From Torreya grandis (Eukaryota > Streptophyta > Pinopsida > Cupressales > Taxaceae), in NCBI GenBank assembly GCA_037957365.1, contig JARHVA010001176.1, positions 93,501 through 157,500 on the forward strand: 64,000 bases of DNA. The letters run 5' to 3'. The position numbers were made by a program, and so were the translations under genes. The notes below the pieces were generated by a model. The model had not been told where the DNA came from and did not search any database. It was given only the letters and a program-made list of their open reading frames with translations. Positions 22,980 to 36,235 of this stretch are shown here, in pieces. Positions within the stretch are counted from its first letter, which is position 1. Every line of letters begins with the position of its first letter.

Positions 22980-25971
22980 GTGCAAGTCAGAAATATAACC
23001 TATGATACCCAAATCACAACACTTTGGCTCAAATTAAATGTCAGTGGTTTTAAAAATTAAATTTTTACAAACTTAAGACTCCAATAAATTCCCAAAATAA
23101 TCTAGAAGGCACAAAACCTTGAAAATGACTATATATTTACCCAAAATAGAAATCAATTACAAAATTTATTCCTTAAATTCCCTAGGTTTAATATTGAAAC
23201 CTTGAAAATGCCTATGTACTAACAAGATTGGAGTTTTAAAAATTATCTTCCACATTGTAAGGCATGCAATTGTGAGACCAAATCTATTAGAAGCATATTG
23301 ACCCTAATTTCTTATCTTTACTAAAATAAATTTAAAGTATAAGTTTACAATTATTCTATTACTTTTATGTTAATTTTATATTCCTTATACTTAAAATTTA
23401 TTTTAGTAAACCATTTTCCCCTTAAAATATATCTTTTATACTTTTTTTACAATGTGAAAGTAATGTGTACATGTTATAACACATATGTATTATAGCATTG
23501 CATGTTCCTTTAACATTGCACAAAAAAACATATACCCCTTCTAATAGATATTTTCTATTTTTAGTGAAATTTGAGAGGAATGTGTATGCACTATATCACA
23601 TACACATACATTTTATAGGGCATACACAATATGTTTTGTTTGAATTAAAAACCAATCCTTTTATCTCAAAAATGTCTTGGATTACTAAGTTATAGGCTGT
23701 GACCTATCAACACACAGCTGAATATGAGAGTTTTTATAAAAAGCAAGAAAATTCAACTTCCATGAATAAATTCACTACCAATTTCAATGATCAATTTCAT
23801 AAAATTATTACCACATAAATGAGCATTCTCTCATCTTTCCAAATATATGATTTTTATAATTTTTGTACTATTTTAAGGTTTCCATCTATGTTTATTTCTA
23901 ACTATAGTTGTTTTAGGCCACTACATGCCACAAATATACATGTCTATATATTATTATGGATGTTTTTTTCATTTATCCAAATGAAAAAAAATACATTATT
24001 ACAAACTAGGCCTAATTCTATATGCATTAAAAATACAAGTTTCCATTTTTTATTTTTTGAGGTAATAAGGGTAGCCGCATAACTAGCTATCCCTTTTTTA
24101 GTCAATTTTTTAGGATTTATTTACTTTTAAAATTAATATTGAAAAATATTCATTGAAAATTTATAAAAATATAGGTTAAAAATTATATGATCTGATCTAA
24201 AGTTTCACCAAATGGTTTTAAATAGTATTAAATAATTTTCAATAAAATGAGGGGCCTCACGACTTGCTATCTACTCTATTTTCCTAAAAAATAGAAGTTA
24301 CAATATAAATTTTTGATTTTTGATCTAGTTATACTTAACCATTTTATCTTAAAATAGTGTTTTACAAACTATACTTGAAATACTACAATTCATGTTCTTA
24401 CACCATCCTCAAATTTTGAGTTTAGCCATCTCAAATTATATATAGAAGTTAAAATTTCTTAATTTTTAGGAAAACAATGTCCACAACTACCCCTTTTTGT
24501 CCCTCAACTTTGTGCACTTACCCTAATAAGGCTAGACTAATGGTCAACTAACCATAAGCATTCATAATTCTCTTATATTTCTTTTATATTTCCATAATGA
24601 TTCAATAGTTGGTTTCAAAAAAATTTACAGTGCTTATGAAGTATGGTAGAATAATAGTTATTATATCAACCACCTTTAATTGATAAATCCTAGTTTATGT
24701 AATTATTGTCATCAAGTTTATGAAGTTTTTCATTTTTTTGAACATCTAGTTTTTTTTATGTCATCAAAAAACATATTTATGCATTTGAATTAATGAAATA
24801 TTAATCATAAATTAGATAACCTATTATAATGTTTATTTTCATGTAAATTTACTTATATAAGTAATACAATTCACGTTTAACAAATATCTATTATGACATG
24901 TAAGTTTGACAATTTTTAATGAGGAAAATAAATAGATAAATAAAGAATTATGTTATTCTAAATACTTCCCTAATTTCCATCAGTTGACAAACTGACTAAA
25001 GACTATAGAAATTGACTATGCCCTACTTGATTTAGAATAAGTGACTAATTTAAGCTTAATATGAGATTTCCATGCTTTAGATAGGTATGGAATGTGATCT
25101 TGTCATGTTGACCTATTTTTTTCTTTGATAACGAAGACCTAAAACTTTATTGAGAGGTGAGGAGGATAATGTAACACATGTTTCCATTTTCACAATATTT
25201 TTTCATGTGTGTGTGAACCTATAATATAGAAACCCATTATTACTTCACATGCAATATATATATTATTAGATAATAGAATGGGGGGAACTGGGGTAGTGGG
25301 AATGGTTGAGTTAGCCTTGAAAAACTATCTAACTGAGTGTTTCCTACATAGTCTAAATGGACCTTAGGCCAATGTAGTTATCCCTCTAGGGATGTATCAT
25401 GTAAATCTAGATATGTGTTCTCCTAGTTCACCCTTGGCACATGCAATTGTAGTTTTAATTTATAATATATCACTAGGAAATATTATTTTTGATCAACTCT
25501 TGAAAGTATGAGAATGTTTTTTTATAATGAAAATGTTTTCTCATATTTTCTTGGTGCTTGCTCATGAATATGTCTAGTTTATATCACTTGTGTGTGAGAA
25601 CACGTGCTACTGAGTTCCCTCTAATAGTTTTGTTTATATATGGATTCTTATAGTTTTAATTAAAACTTACTAGTGCACATAAAGGATTCAACTCAAAAAT
25701 AATTTAAAAATAACTCGAGGAGAGGTTAAGACCCTTAAAATACTTAAGAGGGGGTTAATAAGAGTAAAAAATAAATCCGTAAACTTAAAGGAGAACTCAA
25801 AAAAATTAAAAGAGGGTTTAAAAACTCATAAACGCTCATAAAATATGATGGGAAATATAAGATGAGTCATAAAGTGAAAGGATAAATATAAGGCAAGTCA
25901 TTAAGTGAAGGGTAAAAATATAATAAAAGTGCACCATTAATTATTTAATTATTATCCAAGACCTACAAATA
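22980..25971. repeat. AT-rich tail of repeat copy 2
   Basis: Matches 10550-13395. Its distal 1.2 kb (24760-25971) matches copy 3. Non-coding; short open frames at 23498-23695 and 23819-24082 are not preserved in copy 1. Confidence 0.6.
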
Positions 25972-28105
25972 CTAGATGAAAGGGAAAAGGAAAATGCAAA
26001 CCTCCTATGAATATGTTTTTGTGATGTATCATGTGTTATGATGATCAAATTCATTCTTGTAAAGTGAAATGTATGAAATCGGATGCTATCATTATTCAAG
26101 TAACAAAATATATAGCTATAAATGAAATATTGTAAATATCAATCAACGAACAACTACACCTATATGTGTTCCATGTAAAAGCAAAAATACCATGGAGAAA
26201 AGAAGGAACTTATAGAATTTATGCATTTTATGGATAGGGAAATGAATAATCTTTTAAGAGGTAATGTGATAGATAGATCCATTATGGGATGCATAAGCCT
26301 CAATGTGATGATTTTAGTAAATGTTATTTGGATATATTATATTGAAAAATGGATAATTGGGGGGTGATAAATCCCCAATTTCAATTACATATATATGTGA
26401 GGCATAATACCCATTGAAGGATGCAAAAACTGAACTTAATTCCACTAATATTTTTAACTCTAATACGTAAGTGGGTTAGAATGCTAATGGATTCACACAA
26501 ATAATGTTGGAGTGTTTAGTGACTCATAGTCATGCACTATGAAGCTACACTAAATCAACCACTACATATGGTTTATATATTTAGTTATAAACTCTTGGTA
26601 TATCTTTTTATTAAAAAACATGATCACAAGATAATGGAGTACACCCATGTTTAGGAGATAAATACCGTGGCATAAAATTGTATTATTCCCCCGCTTTACT
26701 TATAAAATTTGTAATTATGTGTAGATGCTCATTGCGAATTGTATTTAATAACTTTGAAATGTGTATATTTTCTTCCTTAAATTGAAGGAGTGCATATGCA
26801 ATGGAATATTACCTCATAATATATGCCAATCACTAAATTTTGTAACATTTTAAACTTTGAAATTATGATTTAGCCAATAATTAAATTTTAAACCATTTTT
26901 ATTTTTTATTTAACTATAATGTGTAGTATTTTTGAAATATTTAATGTGTACTTTTTACTTATGAATGTATGTGCCTATTAAATTCCCCCATTTCTATACC
27001 AATAACTAAACCTGTATTGTCACACTATGACATGACAAGTGAATGAATATCGATTATATAGAAACTTATATATTTATGCCCCATGTTTTCCCCCTTTTTG
27101 AGGAAAATAATAATAGTAGAGATTCAATCAAATCAAAAGATAAATTAATTTAGATAAGTTTGATTTATTATAAATATTAGAATACTTCATATTGGATTTG
27201 AATATTATCATTATATTTGTCACAAAAGATAGTGAATGATAGAGTAATGAATATTTTCACTTAATATTGGAGTAGAATTGCTAAAGATATTTATGTTTAT
27301 TTAACAAAGCATAAAATTGACTTATTTTTTAAGTTGTTATTGATAAGTGATTAGGATTATGATATAGAATAAGAGTTCATGCATGTCTAAAATCAACTAT
27401 CAACATGTGATTTTGATGTATATAACTTTAGATATCACTTTCCAATGTTGGATTTTTAATTAGAATTAATCATGCATTAGGCATAGTAATTGAGATTGGT
27501 AGAAAGTCAAATCAAAAAAAGATAAAAGAGTGAAAATTAGTTTCAAAAATTCATTTTCACTATTTTTTGTTTGAGATTTGAGCTCTGAGTGTTTTGAGAT
27601 GTTGAGTTGATGAACCACATTTCATTATTATTGGAGCGCTTGTGCACTGCAATTGAGACAAATACGATGAGTGATTTTATATGATTTTGATTTATTATTT
27701 ATAATGTAATAATGATGTTTAGAAGTAAATCTTAATATTTATCTTTATTTTCTTGAAAAAATTCAAACTTTGAGTTTTTTATCTTGGGAAAATTAGAATC
27801 TAGAATTTTTATCCTTTTAGGAGAGTATATTATAGTTCTTAATGATATTATCCTATGTTGCACATTCTTGTCCACTTTAATATCTATGGTAATGTCATCT
27901 ATTGGGAAATATTTTCCAAATTAAACTCTGACTAATTTTTTTAAAAAAAATACAAGTGATATACTAAATTTTTTGAGATTGGAGACTAATTTAACTTTGT
28001 GTGTCTAATTGTTTAGAGCAAAAATTGCATTCACAAGAGTTTCTCTTTTTTATACATATGATTACTTTATTGGAGTTAAATTCAGATGATTTTAATTGAT
28101 ATGAA
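25972..28105. other. AT-rich spacer, nothing recognised
   Basis: I see no coding motif, RNA gene, array or terminal repeat. The last few hundred bases may hold the upstream part of the PMD gene. Confidence 0.5.
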
Positions 28106-29200
28106 TTAAAAGAGGCTGGTTTAACTCATGTTATCCAATTAGCTGAAGTGCAACATAATATGCTCTTGATCACTATTATAGTAAAGTAATAGAATCCTGA
28201 CACTTGTACTTTTGGGTTAGCCACAAGTGAGATGACCATCACCTTGGAATATGTTTGGCACATTTTATTACTTTAAATTGTTGGAGAAAGACCCATAGTG
28301 ATGGATTTTGTGGGTTTGGCGTATATTTGGTGACCACACATGTATATTATAAATAGACTAAAGGGTGTTGATTGAGGTGGTACAATGTTATTGGATCAAA
28401 TTATATGAAAATATGTTCCATGATTTTTGAAATTATATGTTGTATACTAACATCATTACTAGCTATGGATGGAAGGGATGTGGCCAAGATGGAATGGTTA
28501 TGTCTATATCCTATCACATGTATCACATTTTTCTATCTATTGAGGAGAGCCACACCAGATATTAGTGGGGGTAGAGTATTGTAGTGAATTTATATTGAGA
28601 TCTATATAGATTTACCTTAAATATGCATCGAGGTGGCTTTGGTACTACCACATTAGAGTGTATTGGGTAATATGGAGTATAGGATTTTTTTGGATGTGTT
28701 TGCACCTACTATGATTCAATGGAGACCTTATTATTGATACAGATCATGACCTAAGGATGTGCAAGAGTTTATGCATGTATGATTTAGCATGTGGATACAA
28801 GATCAATTTTTAGATGTGAATGAGTGGTTTTAGTATGAGCATATAAAGTTTGGGTTGACTCAAAATGTGCCTCCATTATTATATATATGGTCATGAAAAT
28901 TTACAGTGACTATCAAAGTTGGCTCAAGGATAGGGCCTATATGTTTTTGTTCTTGTCTACTAAATGAGTGAGATATAATCATTACTTTATAAAATGGTGA
29001 TTATGTAGGGTACACATTATCTTCCACATTATGGAGGGACAAATCATGATGGGATATACTATTTCCTATTGTATTAAATGATCATGATGTTATGCCTCCA
29101 TCACAAGGTGGAGGGGATGAATACAAAGTAGATGTGACACTTGTAGCATAGCCTATTAGTGGAGATGCTTTGATTACAATGGCCATTGCTGATCCTAGGT
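28106..29200 (+). pseudogene. Plant mobile domain (PMD, MAIN-like) pseudogene
   Basis: PMD proteins occur as host genes (MAIN/MAIL family) and as cargo of plant transposons; their molecular role is not settled. Reading one plus frame with several stops: KEAGLTHVIQLAEV, LLITIIVK..NPDTCTF, then SEMTITLEYVWHILLL..VGERP (about 28220-28290), which is the family hallmark 'GEMT.TL.DV..lL.lPi.G'. Further on come MEYRIFLDVFAPTMIQWRPYY (about 28670-28735), FLDVNEWF and IKFGLTQNVPP (about 28810-28870), matching the later PMD block W.PY ... E...P.RV.RQFGL.Q.IP. The C-terminal part to about 29200 is weaker. The open frame 28372-28584 lies in another frame. Many stops and a frame change show it is dead. 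Whether it is a host or a TE-borne PMD is unresolved; the setting favours TE. Confidence 0.75.
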
Positions 29201-30186
29201 ATTTGTATATGATTTATTACTTTTATTTTGTTTGATAATTATTTATATTTTTTTCTAACATACTCTCATAATGTGTTATTTTATGAGATACCTATTCATC
29301 CACTATAGTATATGTGGTCATCCATACCTTGATGTAGAATGTGCCATATGATATAGTAAATATTGGATTGATAGATTGAGTTAATAAAAAATTTGGTGAG
29401 CATACCTATTTATTTGATCATTGTGTAGTTACAATTTTATCATACACTTCATTTGTTGGTGTGACCTATAGGTAGATCTTGATAGATGACCTCTATTGAG
29501 TTAGGATTTAAATTTGTTTATAGATTTGATTAATTTATTTTTTGAGTTACATTCTAAACATACTCATGTGTTGATTAAGAATGAGAGACTCCAGAGATAA
29601 GTTAGATAATACATGTCATAATCATGAGGATGGATGGATCTTCAACTTCGTGGGCTAGAAATACATTGAATAGTGCTAGTTTGAGTGAGTGGGATGTCCT
29701 TATAATTGATTGATATGTATGTTATAAACATGATTTTGATATATATATGATATTATTTCATATTTAGAATTCATAAATGATATGTGTCTTGATGAGTTTT
29801 TTGTAATTTTTTGATTGTTTAAATATAATATTTTGATTAATTTAGGATATATTGATGATACATGATGAATATAAGTATTTTTTAGTTGTTATTATTTCAT
29901 ATTATTTCATATTTATCACAATAATGTGTGAAAAATGATTGGTTGGAGATATAATTTAGCATAATCTATCTAACTGCCCTATTGTTGAACAATTAAAAGT
30001 GGTTCCAATTTTAACTATTGTGTTATCTTGTTCATTTTAAATTTTGACTATTCCATAGTTATAGGATTATTTATTTTATTCCATATAGGATTTTTAGTTG
30101 ATATATGTACTTTAATAAAATAAATTTGGAGTATTATCAACTAATCCTCTTCTAGTGTCACATTTATCGAGAGATAGAATTACCAA
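29201..30186. other. AT-rich spacer, nothing recognised
   Basis: No motif on either strand that I can support. Confidence 0.5.
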
Positions 30187-32290
30187 TTGTTCCTACATAG
30201 GAACATCTTGGGATGTTTCAATCATAATAGAATGAAAACTAAAATAAGAAGTTATTCTTTTGGTTTGGTTATGAAAAGGCTAATAGACAATTTTTTCCTT
30301 GGTAGGAGTGTCATGATATGTCTCATTTTTCTTATAATAATGACTAGAAGAAGTGGGAGAAGAAGACTTTGTTTTATTATTCTCAAATTTAATGTTTAAT
30401 CTATCTACAAACTATCAAAATTTTATTATTTAAGCATATTATTCATTATCATTATGTTAATTAATACCATGATATGTTAAAAATGGTTCTCCTTTAATAT
30501 ATTAAATATTTTTGGTGGATGATAGTAATTCAAAAGAAAAAAAACTACTTATCCAATAATTTATACAATATATCATGTGGTATATCACTTAATTGATCAA
30601 ACTTAAGTGGTGTCCTCTTAGTATAAGTATATGCTTTAACTATAGGGTGTATCTTATATGTTTATTACTTTCCTCTATGTAAAACCTTTACTATTTATTA
30701 TTTACTATAAACTATTGAGTTAGAATAATGCATTAAATATTCCTTATGAATGTCTTTAGTTGGTTCTTTCCCTTTATAATATTTTTTAACATAACTTATT
30801 CCTTTCAATGAGGATGCATTTAATTATGTATTATTATTCAATAACTCACATGCATACTTATTCACATCCATTATAAGATATCAAATGAAGTGTGAGGTTT
30901 ATGTAAACATATTTCTCTAAGTTTAGAAAGAAGACCCCTACTAAATATGAATTGTACTTCTAAATATTAAGGTATATACATCAGAGAATATAATGCATTC
31001 TTAAATTATATACCATAAAATCAAATAGACTCATAATCATGTTACTTTAAGCCTTGTAAATGTTCCAATATTCATGTATGCATATCATTCTTATGAAAAT
31101 ATGATAGAAATATGTCAACTAGAATTCTAAAAATGGGTAAGGAACCATTGGGATGACTATAGAACCAATCACTAGCTTCTCATGTTAAACTCCTATGAAA
31201 GGCTTTTAACAATAAGCATCCATCTTTAGAAAAATTATAAAAGGTATGTACATATTATGAAAAATGGTTGGAAGGGTGTTCTTAAACATAAAATAGAGGT
31301 AACATAGGCATGACAAAATCATTTCAATAAGGATAATCAAAGACATCACGTGTAACAGATTGATCTTCTAGAATGTTATCATTAATATTAGCATAACATG
31401 AAGAAAATTGTAACTTGAAAATTGACATTCTCTTTTGAATATATAATATAGCACTCATCATAGATACAATATGAATATGAGGAATGGTTGAGTGGGAAGA
31501 TGCACTTATGGGTTATAATGTACCATCTATTTGAAACATAAGGATAATGAACTCATTACAACTATCATGGAATTCTAATTTTACATTTAAAATTATTTAT
31601 ATTTATTTCATGAAGTCACATTCATATCACACGTATTATTCAAATAATAAATTACATCATTTTGAATGTCATGAAGATTTACATAACTATTACATGAATT
31701 TATAGAAGATAAAGAAGTATTTTGAATGTGTATTTACTTTTGTTTTTAGAGAGAATGGAATAATCACATGTGACTTTTTCATGATCAACAAAAGGTGAAG
31801 AAGAATTAAATTCAACTTTTGGAACATTTGTATGAAAATGAGAAACACATTCAATTTATTTCATATTTACATCATCTAGTAAATAGGAATATTTTTCAAT
31901 TTTTGTCACATTTTCATCATTAAGAGATAAATAAAGAGAAGTGATTTCAACCTTTGTAGTATTGACATAATCTATATGAAGAAAAGAAGAAGCATATTCA
32001 CACTATATATAATTTGAAATTTATAATAAACAAGAAGGATATTCAATTTGGGTAACATTTACATCATCTAACAAGAGAGAAAGAGAAGTACTTTCACATT
32101 TTGTAACATTTACATTTTATAATAAAGAAGTTTCAATTTTGGTAACATTCACATCATATTAGGAGAGATGAATAAAAATACTTTCAAAATGTTCATCATC
32201 TAATAGAGAATGAATTATCTCACATTTCATATCATTTTGTAATTAAATACATTCATTTTTTAGCACATTTAAATCTTTATGAGGAACATA
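30187..32290 (-). pseudogene. Gag-like gene C, downstream part
   Basis: On the minus strand, from 32290 down: a tandem-repeat protein region (to about 31690, listed separately), a poorly readable linker, then a classical gag domain at about 31310-30990. Readable blocks are KDGCLLLKAFHRSLT, a stop, EASDWFYSHPNGSLPIFRIL, VDIFLSYF and ILEHLQGLK. This matches 'LLL..F..SLTG.A..WY..LP.gSI..F..L...F...F'. A Ser/Lys-rich C-terminal piece (SSSPTSSSHYYKKNETYHD, then PTKEKIV) is at about 30385-30290. Several stops, so it is dead. No protease or RT follows below 30187. The gene continues on the far side of element D (55517-56025). Confidence 0.7.
31690..32290 (-). repeat. Encoded tandem repeat, DDVNVTKIE motif
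   Basis: One minus frame gives about eight degenerate units: LLDDEHFES, YDVNVTKIETSLL, NVNVTKCESTSLS, LLDDVNVTQIEYPS, DYVNTTKVEITSLY, LNDENVTKIEKYS, LLDDVNMK.IECVS, NVPKVEFNSSS. DNA spacing varies from about 50 to 100 bases. Unit phase is kept in frame with the downstream gag despite stops, suggesting it was once translated. Confidence 0.65.
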
Positions 32291-32294
32291 TATA

Positions 32295-33133
32295 TGATTT
32301 AACTTTTAAGGGAGTTATGGAATGTAAAACCCTAGGTTATTAAAATGATAGAATAATAAATCAAGGAATAAATATAGAAATATCAACAACCTATGATTTG
32401 TACAATAATTGATTTATCTAATTATTTTATAATTAATAATGAATTACAAGAGATGTACTTATCTAGAAACTTAATGAGATAGACAAGTGGCAGGATGAAA
32501 ACTGGTATAGGAACTATGTAAAGTATCATGAACAACAATCAAGAGTCAAAAACCTTATTTGGAAATAGCATGGTCCTATAGATATTATCACACCATGATA
32601 GTGCCCTCTATGTCATGCTAGTTTCCTTTTGGTAAAAGGTATAGTGAGCTTCTAGGTGGACCTTTTCTTGATTTTGAGAAGTTTGTGCCTATGTGAACAA
32701 ATGTTGGTTCACTATATGTTCCCTATTTTGATTGATTTCAATGTGAAACCCTAGCCATCCATGTTTTTTAGGGCATTTGAGGAGCACAAGTAGAAAAATA
32801 GTGGTGTTATCAATTTAGGTTGGAAATGACCTTAATTCCCCATGTGTTGAGCATTGCCTACATACAAATACATCGAAAGGGGATCAAGTCTAATGTAGTT
32901 ATCCCAATCTAACTGATGGTGAAAGTGAATGTTATTATGAGTGTTAGTTTAATTTCTTTGAGTGTGACTTGAGATATGAAATTAGAGTAATATGAGCTTT
33001 GGACAATTGTAGATGGTTATATATAGAAATAAGGTAGAATAGGGATCAATGACATTGATTTGCATAACTATTTCTAAGTTTGTTTATGGGTATTTGCATA
33101 TGATTTCCATCTAGAAAGATAAATGAATTAAAG

Positions 33134-33167
<34 letters not shown>

Positions 33168-33701
33168 CTTTAATTCATTTATCTTTCTAGATGGAAATCA
33201 TATGCAAGTACCCATAAACAAACTTAAAAATAGTTATGCAAATCAATGTCATTGATCCCTATTCTACCTTATTTCTATATATAACCATCTACAATTGTCC
33301 AAAGCTCATATTACTCTAATTTCTATATATAAAACATTATTGTTCTTGTCAAGATGTAAAATAGGTCTACGCCAGCCCTAAGTTTGATTTGATGAACAAA
33401 AATATATCTATTGGGAGAGTAAAGAGTAAGGGGACATTAACGTTAACCTTTAGTCAATAATGCATCATTTTATAGTCTAAAAGACTTTGATAATGTCTAA
33501 GTGGTAGGAATGGGTGAAAAAGAGACTTGGGTGCCTAGGGGTGGTTTAGTGCTTCTTTTGGTATATCTGGGAATGGGTTGGACTTTCACAAAAGATGGAA
33601 AAGGATCAAAATAGGCCATAAGATAGGTATAGGGATAAGATAAATATGGGGTGGTCTCAAGTGACATTCATTGCACTAAAATTACATTTTAGATTACTAC
33701 A
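32295..33701 (-). repeat. 3' LTR of element D
   Basis: 1407 bp, about 194 bp longer than its partner because of the palindrome at 32978-33323. Shared blocks include TAGGTGGACC...TTTTGAGAAG (32653 and 54555) and AAAATATATCTATTGGGAGAGT (33400 and 55118). Confidence 0.9.
32978..33323. repeat. Near-perfect 346-bp palindrome in the 3' LTR of D
   Basis: The left arm 32978-33136 reads GAAATTAGAGTAATATGAGC... and the right arm 33165-33323 is its reverse complement, with two mismatches seen in about 160 bases. The centre (33136-33166) is a TA run. The partner LTR has only one arm (about 54889-55040). Confidence 0.95.
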
Positions 33702-33717
33702 TTTTCCTCCCCTTTAT
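33702..33717 (-). other. Polypurine tract of element D
   Basis: Minus-strand ATAAAGGGGAGGAAAA immediately precedes the LTR start TGTAG. This is where plus-strand DNA synthesis would start. Confidence 0.85.
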
Positions 33718-34317
33718 TCTAGAGATGCATTAAAGCAAAATGACTGGGATAAAGGAAAAAAACTTACTTGGAATTACCTATGAGGAGAAGCCTATGAATC
33801 TAGGTCTAAGTCTATGAAGTGTGCTCTATTACATGTCCTATAAATGAAAGATGAATGAATCAGTCCTTACTTAATAAACATCAAAATCAAAGACAAAATT
33901 AAGTAAATAAATGAGAGAAAGAGGAAAGGAAGAAATACATTTCATTGGGAATGTGAACCAATTCTAAAACCTGGTGACATCATATGTGTGCATGTAGATG
34001 GTGATCAAATGGTGAATAACTTTGATTGAGTTGATGACTTGATCAATACTCATGTGTGGGTGAATCAAAAAATCAATTAGGTTATGACTCCATAATTTCC
34101 TACCCATGCTCGGTGGATCATAATATGTGAATAACTTAGATTGGACTATTGATTTTTCTAACCCTCCTACATACATGGCTAAAAAACTTAATTAGGATAT
34201 GACTCCATCATTTCCCACCCATGTGTAGTAGATGCATTTGAAAATAAAATTTTTGTAATGTAAGTAAAACTATGTGATGTAACTAAAATTATATAGAATG
34301 GCTTTGGGGCTACTCAA
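33718..34317 (-). other. Internal 3' part of element D, no domain recognised
   Basis: Remnant between the polypurine tract and the insertion point of element E. A minus-strand open frame of 70 codons (34176-33964) has no recognised motif. Confidence 0.5.
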
Positions 34318-34322
34318 AAACT
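34318..34322 (+). repeat. Target-site duplication of element E, left copy
   Basis: AAACT, identical to 49575-49579. Five bases is the usual length for LTR retrotransposons. Confidence 0.9.
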
Positions 34323-36235
34323 TAAAATGACCCTCCCAAAAAATGAGAATCCCTTCTTTTAAAGTTCACAATGGAAAAAGTGAATCGAGATTACTACATG
34401 TAACTTGGTTTTGCATGACCTAACACAATCCCCATAACCACATTTACATACATGTAACCTTAGCTAAGGTAATTACCCCTAGAATATTCTATGAGGAATA
34501 TTATTTCCATAGGGAATTTTCATGCAATTCAAGGCGTATCGATATGTGAAGCATAAAGATAAGCTTTGAACTATATAAAAGAAGACACATTCCCAATAGG
34601 ACCACATAGGTATCCTTATCCTATCTAAGATACTTACATCTAAGTAATTTTGGGTATATGTTAGGGTAGATTATTCACCCTGTGGAGGATTAAAGAAACA
34701 TCATACTAACGGGAGGTCATTATTTGTTCTAATAATGTCCTTTTATAATCCAATGTTTGCAATAAAGAAACATATTTTTTAAACTAAAATAAAGGCATAA
34801 TCTGAACAAGTTTATTAGTTTAAGAATACACTTATAGATCCATGAAATTTAAATAGGATATGCATTTAATAAGTTCCATGTAAATTAAGATCCCATTGTA
34901 ATACTATCCCTAATTAGATCATTATATCATGATCTATAATTATGGGGATCATCATACTCTAATTTTTTGTTTAACATGTAACAATATGTTACCAAAATCA
35001 AATTAAATGTTTATAATTTTCATCAAGGTCATAAATAACTATTATGCTTTTGATTATAGTGGTTACTTATTCTTACTAGACAATCCCATAATTAGTCACT
35101 TAAATACTTATGTCTCTTAGGTGTTGATTACTTGTCAACTGGTTTTTGATGTAAGAATCATAAAAGTATACCACTTGGTCTATATGATTTATAAATTTGT
35201 TGTGTTTCACCTTACCTTCCATGATTTTTTATTTTAGGAACATCAAAGTATTTATACTAACAATTTATAAATTTAGGAACTATTATCAAGTGTTATTTAA
35301 GATAATAACAAGTTTTTAGGCCCAAGCATGGTTTTTAGTTTCTACGAGATGATCATTTAATTTATCATACTAATCTATGTTATTTGAAGGCTTATAATAT
35401 CCTACAATTGAATAGTTAAATTTAATGAAGCAATAACATCTACCCAATATAAGCAAAAAATAGTTGAGTGTATATATTGACATTCTAATGTCATTTTATA
35501 AGTTGCATTGCTTCATTAATAATAAGAACATAAGTTATAAAATGACTTCCAATATTTAAAAATAATTCATTTCTTACTTATAAAACTCAAGAACTTCATT
35601 TCAATGCATATAATGAACTATTCAAGTTAACATGATTTTAACATATAGAGTGGATTATACAAACTAACAAGATGTTAAAAATATTCTTACGTCCTTTGTT
35701 TAGACAAGTATAATATAGTTTAGATAGTATAACTTCAAGAACTAATTTAATTTTTTAGATTAAATCCAATAATAATTCTTAAAACATACTTAGCAAATGG
35801 AAATATAATTTTGTTCCTCATAAGGATTTTAAACCTTGTGGTATAAAATTTTTATATTAGACAACAACTTATGATATCAAATTGCTTGAACTAGCTGTGA
35901 TAAAGACTAATTTGTAAATTTATTTATATGGTTGTAACATATAAAATAGGTCAATAACTTCTACTTATTACCAATTTATTAACATTTTCTAAAGTGATTT
36001 TAATGTCTGAAAACTACTATCACACAATGCATTCTTAGAACCCACAAATAACTCAAAATTTATGTTATAAAAGTGTTGGTACAACAAGATAAGATTCACT
36101 AATACTCATATATAAAATCTTGAATTTAGTAGGCAAGTGTAGCCATTTAATTTATATATTTGCAACTCAATAGCTTGGTCTTATATAAAAATCCATGAGC
36201 AATAAAATCAAACTGTTAACTAATAATTATAAGTT

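Noticed and set aside
28372..28584. Plus-strand open frame of 70 codons as the PMD protein
   Set aside because: The recognisable PMD motifs lie in another plus frame across and beyond it.
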